DNA of 44,272 bases. Origin: Halochromatium glycolicum (lineage in GTDB: Bacteria > Pseudomonadota > Gammaproteobacteria > Chromatiales > Chromatiaceae). Under the pieces are notes generated by a model that was given only the letters and a program-made list of their open reading frames with translations, was not told the origin of the DNA and ran no database searches. The stretch lies in contig NZ_NRSJ01000046.1 in assembly GCF_016584085.1 (NCBI RefSeq), forward strand, positions 1 to 44,272, in the 5' to 3' direction. Both the position numbers and the translations under genes were made by a program. Position 1 is the stretch's first letter. Every line of letters starts with the position of its first letter. Positions 25,987 to 34,994 of the stretch are shown here, piece by piece.

Positions 25987-28512
25987 TTATCGGTGCGAAT
26001 TCGCGATAGCTGCGCCCGGGAGGTCGGAGCTGAAGACAGCGTTTCTTGGCTCGAACAACCAGCGCAGGAACAACATCCCTTTGTATTCCTCAAAACGAAG
26101 GCTGTAGTTGCCGGACAGGGCCGCGCCAATCTGCCACTGGCGGCTGAGCTGCGCGGCGCCCTCAAGGCGTAACGAGGCCGCAAGTCCGGATTCGGAACTG
26201 GCCGCATAGCGTTGGGGCCTGTCTTGCTGGTGCGTTGTGCCGAGCGGAAACCAGGGGCTCTCGGCCTCCTCTTGTGAGCGCCAGCCTGCCCGGGCCGAGC
26301 CTTGCACGAGCCAAGGGGCGGCCTCTCGGGTCTGGAAGTCGAGCGCGAGCATCAGCCCCAGATCCTGCTCTGGGCTGTAGTATCCACCATGACCGAGCGT
26401 GAAATGGTTCAGGTTGCGTCGGAAGTGCTGATACTCGACGGCCGGGCCGAGGGTCAGGTACGCGAGCCCAGGTAGCGGAAGGTTGCGGCCGATGGCGAAC
26501 GCGGCCGCAATGCCGGTGTTGTCCGCGACATCGCGGCCCCGGTACTCGTGCACCTGGAGTCGACTGCTCAGGGTCCATTTCGGATCGATCTGGTACCAGG
26601 CATCCAGCGTCAGCCCGCTGCGAAAGACGCGCCCCCAGGCGCCGCCATTCCCCGGATCGGTCATGCCGGTATAAGACAGTAGGGATTCGCGTACGGGCTC
26701 ATGGGCAAGGGTCGCGTTCCAGGCGAAGTCCGAACCACGTCGACCGACCCTAAGCCTGCCGTGGAGTGTGGCGTCAAGGGCACCGTCGGTTGGTGTCTGG
26801 CCGACCTCTGCGGCGAGCCGCCAATCACCCTGATAGCTGAGCCCGAGTGTCCAAGTGAGCCCGTTGTCGACATGGCTCGCATCACTGGTCGCTCGCCGCT
26901 TGGAGGGCGTCATGGGCCCCGGTGCAGAGCCGATCAACGCGTCTGCGCGTGCGGTGCCGGCATCCAGCATGACGCGGTCGATGCTCAATCCCACCCCGAG
27001 CAAACCAGTCCAGTGGGTGTACTGGACGACCGGAATCCGCGTCTCGGTCAGCTGACCGAGTCCGGGGTCGCCACTGCGCTCGCGCCAGCTGAGGCCGAGA
27101 CCTGCGGCAGGGCTGTCGAGATTGGCAAGGGCGGGCAAGCCCTCCGGATCGGTGCGATAGGCACGCAAAGGCTCACCGCGTTCGACGAAGCGCTCGACCT
27201 GGTCCGCCAGCCAGAGCTGGCGAAGCGGGCCTGGGGCTTGAGCGAGACGCTCGAGCTTGCTATGGGCACCTTGTTGCCGAAGGCTTCTCAGCAAGCCTTC
27301 GGCGCTTGCGGAATCCGGATTCCGCCGGTAGAGCTTCTCGAAGGTCTCCGCGGCTGCCTGGCCTTCGCCAAGCCGAAGCAGATTCCAGCCGGTCAGGATC
27401 TCGATGTCGCGCCCGGCCGGGGCAAGCTCTAAGGCTGCATCCAGCAGGTGTTGAGCCTGTTGATACCGGCTGGCTTGGTGCAGCCTGGTCGCCGCGGAGC
27501 GCAGCGAAGCCGCCGCTGTCGGGTGCAGTATTGGCCAACGCTCTGCCTGCAACTTGGCTTGCTTGAGCAGACGATCGTTATCGTCGAGCCGAGCGAGCGC
27601 AAGCAATTCCCCCTTGGCCGCATCGGCACTGGCTCGCCACTGATAGGACCGCTCAAAGGCGCGTAATGCCGCCTGTGCGTCTTGCGTGTCGAGCCGAAGC
27701 CAGCCAATGAGCGCCATTGCATTTGCGTCATGGCGCGAGGTGATCTGCGCCAGCCAAGGATCAAGCGCCCGCAACGCCTCGCCCGGCCGGTCTTGAGCTT
27801 GCAGGCGACCGGCGCGCCTGAGTGCGGCCGAGTAGGGGCTTGCCGTTGTTGTTGCACGGTCTCGGGTCTCGCCATTCCGTGCGTCGACATTAGCCTGCTC
27901 GGCGAGATGGTGCCGTAACCAGTAGACCAGTTCCGGCGGTGGCTGCCAGCGGGGGTCAAGTTGCTGCAGGCGCGTGATCTCGCGCTGGAGCTCCTGATAG
28001 CGATCGGCATTCAGCAGCATCCAGAGTTGCGGCTCGGCGCGCCGGCCCGCGGAATAGAAACGTCCAGGTGCTGGCTCGGCGCCCGTTGCCGCTGACTGTG
28101 CTGCGGCCTCATCGGGTGTGGCGCGGATGCGAGATGACTCCTCTGCCCGGGTCTCGATCTGAACCGGCGATGACTCGGTCTCGGTGGCGACGTCTTCGTC
28201 TGCAACGCCTGCTTGCACCTGCTCGCGCTTGCGCTCGACAACCGTTGGCGGTGCCGTCCGCTGCAGCTCGACCACACCCGGTTGGGCATCCGGCTGGGCA
28301 TCCGGCTGGGCCGGTTCCTGAATCGGCCCCTGAGCCGCTGCTGCCAGCGCCGCTTCCTGAACCGCCTTAAGAGCTGGCTCGTGAGCGGAGGACTCGAGCG
28401 CCGATGGTTGAGCAAAGCCCAGTGACGGGATCGCGGCCCATAAGACGAGCCAGTAGTGCCGGCATGGGGTGCGGGTCTCTGGGGCGATCGCCGCTTGTTG
28501 GATGCTGGTCAT
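25987..28512 (-). CDS. bcsC: Cellulose export outer-membrane protein BcsC (short form)
   Basis: ATG 28512 overlaps the bcsZ stop as ATGA, giving 841 residues; E. coli BcsC has about 1150. A signal peptide (HYWLVLWAAIPSLGFAQ) precedes a Pro/Gln-rich segment with a PDAQ repeat (around 28270-28310). TPR-like helical hairpins follow (for example LRRAGRLQAQDRPGEALRALDPWLAQ and LNLLRLGEGQAAAETFEKLYRRNP-like units), fewer than usual. The C-terminal 350 residues match the BcsC beta-barrel: VQYTHWTGLLGVGL, RESLLSYTGMTDPGNGGAWGRVFRSG, and FRRNLNHFTLGHGGYYSPEQ. It forms the channel by which the glucan leaves the cell. The shortened TPR section implies a shorter periplasmic scaffold. Confidence 0.9.
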   Translation of the reverse strand: MTSIQQAAIAPETRTPCRHYWLVLWAAIPSLGFAQPSALESSAHEPALKAVQEAALAAAAQGPIQEPAQPDAQPDAQPGVVELQRTAPPTVVERKREQVQAGVADEDVATETESSPVQIETRAEESSRIRATPDEAAAQSAATGAEPAPGRFYSAGRRAEPQLWMLLNADRYQELQREITRLQQLDPRWQPPPELVYWLRHHLAEQANVDARNGETRDRATTTASPYSAALRRAGRLQAQDRPGEALRALDPWLAQITSRHDANAMALIGWLRLDTQDAQAALRAFERSYQWRASADAAKGELLALARLDDNDRLLKQAKLQAERWPILHPTAAASLRSAATRLHQASRYQQAQHLLDAALELAPAGRDIEILTGWNLLRLGEGQAAAETFEKLYRRNPDSASAEGLLRSLRQQGAHSKLERLAQAPGPLRQLWLADQVERFVERGEPLRAYRTDPEGLPALANLDSPAAGLGLSWRERSGDPGLGQLTETRIPVVQYTHWTGLLGVGLSIDRVMLDAGTARADALIGSAPGPMTPSKRRATSDASHVDNGLTWTLGLSYQGDWRLAAEVGQTPTDGALDATLHGRLRVGRRGSDFAWNATLAHEPVRESLLSYTGMTDPGNGGAWGRVFRSGLTLDAWYQIDPKWTLSSRLQVHEYRGRDVADNTGIAAAFAIGRNLPLPGLAYLTLGPAVEYQHFRRNLNHFTLGHGGYYSPEQDLGLMLALDFQTREAAPWLVQGSARAGWRSQEEAESPWFPLGTTHQQDRPQRYAASSESGLAASLRLEGAAQLSRQWQIGAALSGNYSLRFEEYKGMLFLRWLFEPRNAVFSSDLPGAAIANSHR

Positions 28513-29648
28513 CGGCCCGGAGCCGGTTCCTGAGCAGCAAGGCAACCGTGCCGGCGACACCAGCTCTGTGCTGCGATTCGGGCGAATAGGCTCAGACTGG
28601 AGGAGTAGTAGTCGATACCCTCCTGCTGCTCGGCCGTGAGTGCTGGCAGCGACAGAAACGCCGCCGTTCCATTGGTGGTAGAGGCGACGGCGAATCCTGT
28701 CAGCTCCGAGACCGCGCGAATTCCGGCAGGCGCGCCATAGCTGCTAATGGCGTCGGTCTTGAGGTCGATCCAGTCGGGTTGCCATGCCCAGTCGCGCTGC
28801 TCCTCCCAGTAGCGGCTGAGCCGTGAGAGTATTTCGGCGTTGTCGGCTTGCCAAATCAGATACAACGGTACCCGGATCGCATCGTATCCAAACCGCGGCG
28901 CAAACTGCTCGGGGAGTGAAAACCCGGCTTCTGGTGACCACTGCACCCAATCGGGTACGAGCTGCCAGCGCCCGAAACGCATCTGGTCCATCAATGCCTG
29001 GCCTTCGGTGATCAGCGCCGCCCATTGCGGTGCGTCCGGCTCCAGGCGTTCGAGCTCGGCAAAGGCAGGGAACACCCAATAAGATGGATTCAGTGTCAGG
29101 ACATCACCGTGGACGAATCCGGCCGCTCCGGGCAAGAGCAGGTGGCCCGCTGCGGTATCCTTGATCAGCTTGCTTCGGATAGCTTGGGCGATGCGGCGCG
29201 CCGCTTGGAGATAGTCTTGGTTATCCCAACACCGGCCGGCGAGTGCAAGGGACCAGGCGATGAACAGGTCGCCATCGGTGGCATTGTTCTTGTCATCGAT
29301 ATGCGGGTCGCTGTCGGGCCGCCAGCGCCAAGCGGCAAGCTCATCATCCCGAACATAGAGGTGGTGCCGAGTCCATTGCCAGATGCGCTCAAAATCGTCG
29401 CGCTCGCCGTAATACACGGCAAGACGCATCCCGAACCCCTGTCCCTCGGAATGAGAGACCCCGCCGTTGCCAGTATCGATGATCCGGCCTTGCTTGCTCA
29501 TGAACCGCTGCTTATAGCGACTCCACTCCGCTTTGTCCGTCGACCCCGAGCAGCCAGGTATTGCTTGAGCCGCCACCACATCGGTTGCGACCAGGATCAG
29601 GGCCGTCGCGACTGCAAGGCACAAGTAGAGGTTGCGAGGACAACGCAT
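28509..29648 (-). CDS. bcsZ: Periplasmic endo-1,4-beta-glucanase BcsZ (GH8)
   Basis: The 379-residue protein has a signal peptide (LYLCLAVATALILVATDVVAAQA). GH8 hallmarks are present: Glu68 in SHSEGQGFGM, the proton donor position of the family, Asp125 in NNATDGDLFIAW, and a further Asp in FGYDAIRVPLYL, a likely general-base region. The NPSYWVFPAF motif also fits BcsZ. It trims or edits nascent cellulose in the periplasm and is a standard partner of BcsA-BcsB-BcsC. It starts 8 bases after the bcsB stop and overlaps the bcsC start by 4 bases, so all are translated from one message. Confidence 0.95.
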   Translation of the reverse strand: MRCPRNLYLCLAVATALILVATDVVAAQAIPGCSGSTDKAEWSRYKQRFMSKQGRIIDTGNGGVSHSEGQGFGMRLAVYYGERDDFERIWQWTRHHLYVRDDELAAWRWRPDSDPHIDDKNNATDGDLFIAWSLALAGRCWDNQDYLQAARRIAQAIRSKLIKDTAAGHLLLPGAAGFVHGDVLTLNPSYWVFPAFAELERLEPDAPQWAALITEGQALMDQMRFGRWQLVPDWVQWSPEAGFSLPEQFAPRFGYDAIRVPLYLIWQADNAEILSRLSRYWEEQRDWAWQPDWIDLKTDAISSYGAPAGIRAVSELTGFAVASTTNGTAAFLSLPALTAEQQEGIDYYSSSLSLFARIAAQSWCRRHGCLAAQEPAPGR

Positions 29649-29656
29649 CTTGGCAC

Positions 29657-32227
29657 CTATTCTTCAGTAAAGACCTGTGCTTCCGACCGTCGGCGGAATC
29701 GTCGCATCAGGACGAAAAGCAATGAAACCAACAGCAGGGTCAGTGCGATAGTGACCGCCAATAGCGCTTGGGGATAGCTGTTGAGGAAATAGTTGACGCG
29801 ATTGAGCGGGCTGGATTCCCCGATCGTGAAGCGGTCCGCGGCCGGTTGTGTTCTGAGGCTGTCTTCGCGGCTGTCCCAGAGCGCGAAACCACCTGCGAGG
29901 TTGTACCAGAAATCGGGTTGAACCAAGCGTGCCGCGCGGGCTTGCAGCAGCTCCGGTGTACTTGCGGTCAACATCAGGATCGGTTTGCCCGAAGCCGGGC
30001 GACGCTGAAACTCGAACAGCCCGCCCTGTCGGCCGAGCAGCGAGCCTGCCTGGAGGCCTGAAGGTTCATCATCCTCGAAACCGACCTGGGCCTCGCGTGG
30101 TCGCGAGCGACCCGAAGGGGGTTCGATCCAGCGCTGCAATCGAGCCAGGCCCCGTTCGGCCCAACCGCCCGGGAGCGCCTCCGGTTCGATCAGGTCCATG
30201 ACCGGATAGTCGACCCAAAGGAGACCATCCCGGATGGCGATCGGTGAGTCGGCGCGAAGGGCCGGGTCCAGCTCTGGAACCGGCCCCACCACGAGCGTGG
30301 CAAACCGATCGAGGAACGGCTCATATCCGATCGCCGCCTCATAGAGCGGCATCTGGATCAGCTGTGCGAGTCGGGCGAGTAGCGTCCATGCGGCCGAGAT
30401 CGTACCGGGGTGATGACCCGCGAGCTGAACGCCGAACTGGCTGCCGGTCGGGTCCTTCAGTAAGGGGAACCCGGCATGGGCAAGCAACCGCAGGTCGGGC
30501 AATCTCACCAGGCGCTCGACGTCCGGCATCAGCAGACTCGAGCTGTCGAATAGGGTGAACAGGAGATTCGCGCCCTGGCGGAACTGACAGAGGTCAGAGA
30601 ATGACGGCACCATCATGGGCGTGATCTCAAGACGGTTTCTCCCGGCCATCAGCAGATCGAACGGGAATTGCACCCGATAACCGATCTGCGTCGCTCCAAC
30701 CGGGTTATCGAGCGGTATTCCGCGCACGAAGGTGTCGTTGAGCGAGAGGTTGAGCACGGAATCGCCGCGCAGTTTGGCACCGTAGCTGAAATCGAGCGAA
30801 ACAACCCCCCGCTGGTGGCGACCGGCGAAGAAACCAGCCGGGACCCAGAAGTCCAGAACAGTCGAGGTCTTGAGCCGTTCGGTCGAGCCCTCGGCGGCAC
30901 CATGGGACACATCGGCTGGCGCCATCGGGCTCGTCAGGGTCGTCGTCCGTATCCCGAGCTCCTTGAATGTCGCCAACGCACCGCCCAGAAGTGCCCGTTG
31001 GCCGGTATTGAGAGGGAGTCTCGGGAGCGCGAGCTCGCCGATCAGTGCCTCTTCGGTATCAGGGAGAGGGAAATCGATCAGGCCGAGCACGATCGCGGCG
31101 CGCCTGACCTCGTCGGACGTCCGCCCTGAGACGACAAGCCGCTCCGCGGACAAGGGGCTTCCCTGCTCGCTCTGGATCAAGCCAAGGTAGCTACTGGTCA
31201 CGCCGGCGGCCCAGTCCTCGCCCAGCGTCGGTTCGAGCTGCTCCGCGGTGCCCACCAGCACGACCCCGTCCGGCGCCATCTCGAGCAGCTCCCGCTCTGC
31301 AGCAAGATCACCCAGCTCTGCAAGCGACCGCAGCGCGACATCGAGGGGGCGGTACTCCAGACGCACCGCTGCTGCTTGAGCGACCAAGGCGCCCCATTCG
31401 AGCTGCTCGCGGCTCGGTGCGTCGGTGTCGACATCCATCGCGACCGCCAGGCGCGCCTGGTTCCAGGCGTACTTGCCGAATAGGTCCTCGACCTCGGCAA
31501 GGGTTCGGGCGACCGGCTGCCTGCGATAGTCCAAGGTCAGCGAGGATTGAACCGCATCGATCTGGGTCCAGAGCTCGGGGGCGAGCGGGTCCTCGCACTC
31601 ACCGATGACGGTATGCTGGGCGGCCCGAAAACGAAGTTGATTGTATCCCGCCTCGAGCAGGTCGACTGGCAGCCGGATACGCGCCTCGCCCTCGGGGCGG
31701 TCGGGATCAAGCCTGAACTGCGCGACGATTAGACCATTGAGCTCGATGCGCAACTGGGAATGTGCTTCGAGGAGGTTCGCCGAATTGCGGTACTTGAGCC
31801 GCAGCAGAAGCTGTTGCGGCTTCCATGCGGACGGCAACGGGACGTTGACGTCGGCCGTTGCCCAGGCGTGACGCAGATCGATCTCGGCGCGACCGGAGAT
31901 GAAGTGGGCGAGCGGGCGGGTAATCTCTGTGATGGGCGCGTCCGCAGAGGCATCCTGTCCGGTTCCTGTTCCATCATGGGACTGGGACCGGACCGCAAGG
32001 CCCGCGGGGTGCTCTGGCGTTGCCCTATCCGCTCGGTGTTCCGGCTCCGAAGGGACCGGTGGGGCCTTCCGATCGGCAGAGGATGTCGGGGTGTCAGCCG
32101 GCGACCCTAGGCCAAGCGGGGGCTGAGCGAGTCCAACCGTTGCGACCGTCAGTAACAAGGCCACCCAAAGGGCCTGCAGTCCGGATGGGCTGCGCCGAGA
32201 GCGGCAGGCGGGCATAAGAGTTTTCAC
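29657..32227 (-). CDS. bcsB: Cellulose synthase subunit BcsB
   Basis: This 856-residue periplasmic protein has a signal peptide (GLQALWVALLLTVATVGLAQ) and one C-terminal membrane anchor (LLAVTIALTLLLVSLLFVLMRRFRRR), the BcsB topology. Alternating jelly-roll and flavodoxin-like segments are suggested by QQLLLRLKYRNSANLLEAHSQL, ELNGLIVAQF and a second carbohydrate-binding-like module near DFWVPAGFFAGRHQRG. BcsB guides the emerging glucan and stabilises BcsA. GTG 32227 overlaps the bcsA stop as GTGA; ATG 32215 is an alternative start. The region between the signal peptide and the first domain is a disordered Pro/Glu/Asp-rich stretch. Confidence 0.95.
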   Translation of the reverse strand: MKTLMPACRSRRSPSGLQALWVALLLTVATVGLAQPPLGLGSPADTPTSSADRKAPPVPSEPEHRADRATPEHPAGLAVRSQSHDGTGTGQDASADAPITEITRPLAHFISGRAEIDLRHAWATADVNVPLPSAWKPQQLLLRLKYRNSANLLEAHSQLRIELNGLIVAQFRLDPDRPEGEARIRLPVDLLEAGYNQLRFRAAQHTVIGECEDPLAPELWTQIDAVQSSLTLDYRRQPVARTLAEVEDLFGKYAWNQARLAVAMDVDTDAPSREQLEWGALVAQAAAVRLEYRPLDVALRSLAELGDLAAERELLEMAPDGVVLVGTAEQLEPTLGEDWAAGVTSSYLGLIQSEQGSPLSAERLVVSGRTSDEVRRAAIVLGLIDFPLPDTEEALIGELALPRLPLNTGQRALLGGALATFKELGIRTTTLTSPMAPADVSHGAAEGSTERLKTSTVLDFWVPAGFFAGRHQRGVVSLDFSYGAKLRGDSVLNLSLNDTFVRGIPLDNPVGATQIGYRVQFPFDLLMAGRNRLEITPMMVPSFSDLCQFRQGANLLFTLFDSSSLLMPDVERLVRLPDLRLLAHAGFPLLKDPTGSQFGVQLAGHHPGTISAAWTLLARLAQLIQMPLYEAAIGYEPFLDRFATLVVGPVPELDPALRADSPIAIRDGLLWVDYPVMDLIEPEALPGGWAERGLARLQRWIEPPSGRSRPREAQVGFEDDEPSGLQAGSLLGRQGGLFEFQRRPASGKPILMLTASTPELLQARAARLVQPDFWYNLAGGFALWDSREDSLRTQPAADRFTIGESSPLNRVNYFLNSYPQALLAVTIALTLLLVSLLFVLMRRFRRRSEAQVFTEE

Positions 32228-34596
32228 GATGATAAGGCTTGCTCACTGTGAACCGATTCGCCGACCCGCCTCGAAGCGGTGCGGCGCTTGAACCAGCGTC
32301 TCGAGATGAAGACGAAATGCGCGATCCCGTACTTGAGCATCAAGCGCGTCAAGACTAACGCCGCCTTGGAGACGCCGACGCGGCGGTCTCTCGAGCGCAG
32401 CATGGTCTTCCAACGGTTGCTATCACCATAGGCAAAGCGGATGAATTCGGCCTTCTTCTGAACCGATTCGGCGCGGACACGGCAACCCGCCTCCAGGTGT
32501 CCTTTCTTCGGGATCAGTGTCGCGACGTCGATATCGATTCGGATCGATGACCCGCCTTCGGGAAAGATCTCAACCGCTGTCGGCGCTGAGGCTTCGATTG
32601 CGCTCCGGTAGAAAGGCTCGATTGCCAGTCTCATTCCGGTTGCGGAGAGGTCGACAATCCTGCCGGGGATGCGGCTGTCGGAGGTCAAGATCGCTGCCCT
32701 CTCAGAGCATGGAAAGCGCGGTGAGAATCGGCGCTGCTGACGCTCGAAGAGCGCACCCAACGCACCGAACAATAGGAATAGGTTGACCGACGACCAGAAC
32801 AGGGTGACAAGGTCGGTGGTCAAGCTGCCCGGCACAAAAAAGAGCCGCCAGAACCCGATTGTAATGGCGATCAAGGTCAGCGCTGACATCCAATAGACTG
32901 GCTTCACCAATGGTGAGACCGCATCCTGATCGGTGACCTCTCCTTTTGCCGTGACGACAAAGCTCGGCGCATTCGGGTGACGTATCACACTGAGCAACGG
33001 CGGCGCGAGAAAGAGGGTCAAAGCGAGCTCGTAGAATTCGGAGACGAAGGCCCAGCGCACATTGCCGTAGAGGTAGTCGACGATCAGGACCAGCGCCGTG
33101 AGATGGGGAACGATATAGGTCAGTAGCTCGGCCAGGTCAGCGTTGAAGATACCGAGCCCGAACAGTAGATAGGCAAGCGGCGCGAAGAGAAAGATGACCC
33201 TGACCAAAGGGAAGAACCAGAACATCATGCTATTGAGATAGCAAAGCTTTTGCCACCAGTGCAGACCCCGCTCATGCTTCAGGAAAAGCGGGTTCTTCAG
33301 CAAGAATAACTGCATCATCCCCTGCGCCCAGCGGCTGCGCTGCACGACGAAGCTGGAGAAGGTCTCAGGCTGGAGTCCAGCGATCATTGGCTGCCAAATG
33401 TAGGCGCTATCGTATCCTCTAGCATGTAGCTCGAGCGCAGTCTCGGCGTCCTCGGTGATGGTGCAGCCCTGAATTCCGCCGACCTCGTCAAGGTAGTGAC
33501 GGCGCAGTATGGCCGCGGAGCCACAGAAGAAGGATGCATTCCAGAAATCGAGGCCGCGCTGGATGTTTGTATAGAACATCTCCTGCTCGCTCGGCATCTT
33601 TTGGAAGGTGCCGAGATTCTTTTCGATCGGGTCCGGGCTGACGAAGAAATGGGGCGTCTGTACCAGGAACAGCTTCGGATTGCGGAGAAACCAGCCGGCC
33701 GTGTTGGCCAAGATATCGCAGGTCGGAACATGATCCGCATCCAGGATCAACACCAGGTCGCCATGAACCTTTGGTAGTGCATCGTTGATGTTGCCGGCCT
33801 TGGCGGAATGGTTCAGTCGCCGGGTGAGATAATGGACGCCGATCCGTTTGCACAGTGCCTTCAAGGTGCGGCGCCGAGACCAGGCCTCTTCTCGGCCTTG
33901 AGGGCTCGGCTGTGAGCGCTTTGCGGTCGTTGCCCCGTCGTCAAGCAGATAGACGTTAATCTTATCGGCAGGGTAGTCGATATTGATCGCGCCGAGTAAG
34001 GTCGTCTCGAGCAGCTCGGGACTCTCATTATAACTTGGGATCAATACGTCGACGCTTGGCCAGGCGCTGCGATCCTCAGGTAACGGGGCGACTGGCCGCA
34101 CCAGTGGCTGTAACGAGACGAAGGCGCCGAGGATGAAGATCAGGAAGGTGAAGACCTCGCCGGCGAACAGGGTCACACCAAGGCCGAATTCTAATAGGCT
34201 GGTGTCCGGCAAGGTATAAAAGGCGCGCCATAACAGGTAACGCGTCGTTATGAAGACGCCAATCAGCAATAGCAGGAGGCGAAGAAAACGGCCGAGATTA
34301 TCGAAAAAGAGATGCCGGATCGCTGTTTGGCGCAGCGCCAGCAGCAGAAAGATCAGTGTCCCGGAGAGAACGAGTTGGGAGACGTCGTTGAGCGGAAGCG
34401 CTGCGAGGGACAGCAGCGGTAGCGCGACAGCGGCGACCGCAGCAAGGGAGGCTGCGGTGGCTAGACGCATGATGGGATCTGTCGGGTAGGCCAGTCTTGG
34501 GTCGGAGGGGGTCGCATCGGTGGACAGTTTAGACAACACCAGTAGGGTTGTCTTGGCCCAGCCGCGGGCGATACTGCGGTCTGTCGGGTTTGGCAC
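32224..34596 (-). CDS. bcsA: Cellulose synthase catalytic subunit BcsA with PilZ domain
   Basis: BcsA polymerises UDP-glucose into beta-1,4-glucan and passes it through the inner membrane. GT2 motifs are complete: Asp219-Asp220-Gly221 (YLLDDGAT), Asp286-x-Asp288 (LDADHVP), Thr381-Glu382-Asp383 (TEDAETALE), and Gln419-x-x-Arg-Trp423 (QRSRWAQGMM). Membrane segments flank this core. The C-terminal PilZ domain has RRFSPR (about 624) and DLSATGM, the c-di-GMP ligands, so the enzyme should need c-di-GMP. Length (790 from GTG 34596) is like Rhodobacter sphaeroides BcsA (788), and motifs such as LVQTPHFF and AMIAGLQPETF match it closely. ATG 34470 (748 residues) is an alternative start. It is first in the bcsA-B-Z-C operon. 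No bcsQ, bcsD, bcsE or bcsG is visible. Confidence 0.96.
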   Translation of the reverse strand: MPNPTDRSIARGWAKTTLLVLSKLSTDATPSDPRLAYPTDPIMRLATAASLAAVAAVALPLLSLAALPLNDVSQLVLSGTLIFLLLALRQTAIRHLFFDNLGRFLRLLLLLIGVFITTRYLLWRAFYTLPDTSLLEFGLGVTLFAGEVFTFLIFILGAFVSLQPLVRPVAPLPEDRSAWPSVDVLIPSYNESPELLETTLLGAINIDYPADKINVYLLDDGATTAKRSQPSPQGREEAWSRRRTLKALCKRIGVHYLTRRLNHSAKAGNINDALPKVHGDLVLILDADHVPTCDILANTAGWFLRNPKLFLVQTPHFFVSPDPIEKNLGTFQKMPSEQEMFYTNIQRGLDFWNASFFCGSAAILRRHYLDEVGGIQGCTITEDAETALELHARGYDSAYIWQPMIAGLQPETFSSFVVQRSRWAQGMMQLFLLKNPLFLKHERGLHWWQKLCYLNSMMFWFFPLVRVIFLFAPLAYLLFGLGIFNADLAELLTYIVPHLTALVLIVDYLYGNVRWAFVSEFYELALTLFLAPPLLSVIRHPNAPSFVVTAKGEVTDQDAVSPLVKPVYWMSALTLIAITIGFWRLFFVPGSLTTDLVTLFWSSVNLFLLFGALGALFERQQRRFSPRFPCSERAAILTSDSRIPGRIVDLSATGMRLAIEPFYRSAIEASAPTAVEIFPEGGSSIRIDIDVATLIPKKGHLEAGCRVRAESVQKKAEFIRFAYGDSNRWKTMLRSRDRRVGVSKAALVLTRLMLKYGIAHFVFISRRWFKRRTASRRVGESVHSEQALSS

Positions 34597-34994
34597 CCAC
34601 CTCGGTGCGCCGTCTCCCGCCTCGGTCGCGAGCCGCTGTCTCGGCGAGACGCTGCTTCAGCGACTGAGAGCAGCACTGGGGCGCGGACGGCGCTGATCGG
34701 CGATGTAACGACGTCGCGTCTACGATTGTGGGCTCGCGAAGCGTCCCGCGCTCGGCGCCTGAGCCTAGGGACGTGCATCGCCATGACGCGGGTCAAGCTA
34801 TACCGATTCACTGCATCCGAAAAGGGTGCATAATCCGGCGCTTTGTCACGGGCATCGACCGCGACGCGGCAGGCGGTCGGCCTCCTCTCGCCTGATATCC
34901 TGGCCGAGCTGGACCAACGGAGCTGGTTAGCGGTAGCGCCGCCGATCCTCACCATCCGCCCGACTCTAAACGGTCAACTAGGGGATTAAGAGCA
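34597..34994. other. Divergent intergenic region, bcsA / unknown gene
   Basis: This 398-base spacer must hold the cellulose operon promoter (leftward) and the promoter of the rightward gene (candidate at 34807-34834). I see no gene of good coding quality. A minus-strand open frame extends from bcsA to 34955 but has Arg/Pro/Ala-rich, shadow-like composition. Confidence 0.5.
34807..34834 (+). promoter_or_regulatory. Candidate sigma-70 promoter for the 34995 gene
   Basis: TTCACT at 34807-34812 and CATAAT at 34829-34834 are separated by 16 bases. The match is moderate and the site lies about 160 bases before the ATG. Confidence 0.35.

Noticed and set aside
34461..34955. Minus-strand open frame extending bcsA upstream
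   Set aside because: Arg/Ala/Pro-rich composition without domain features; it overlaps the bcsA start in a different frame and fills the promoter spacer.
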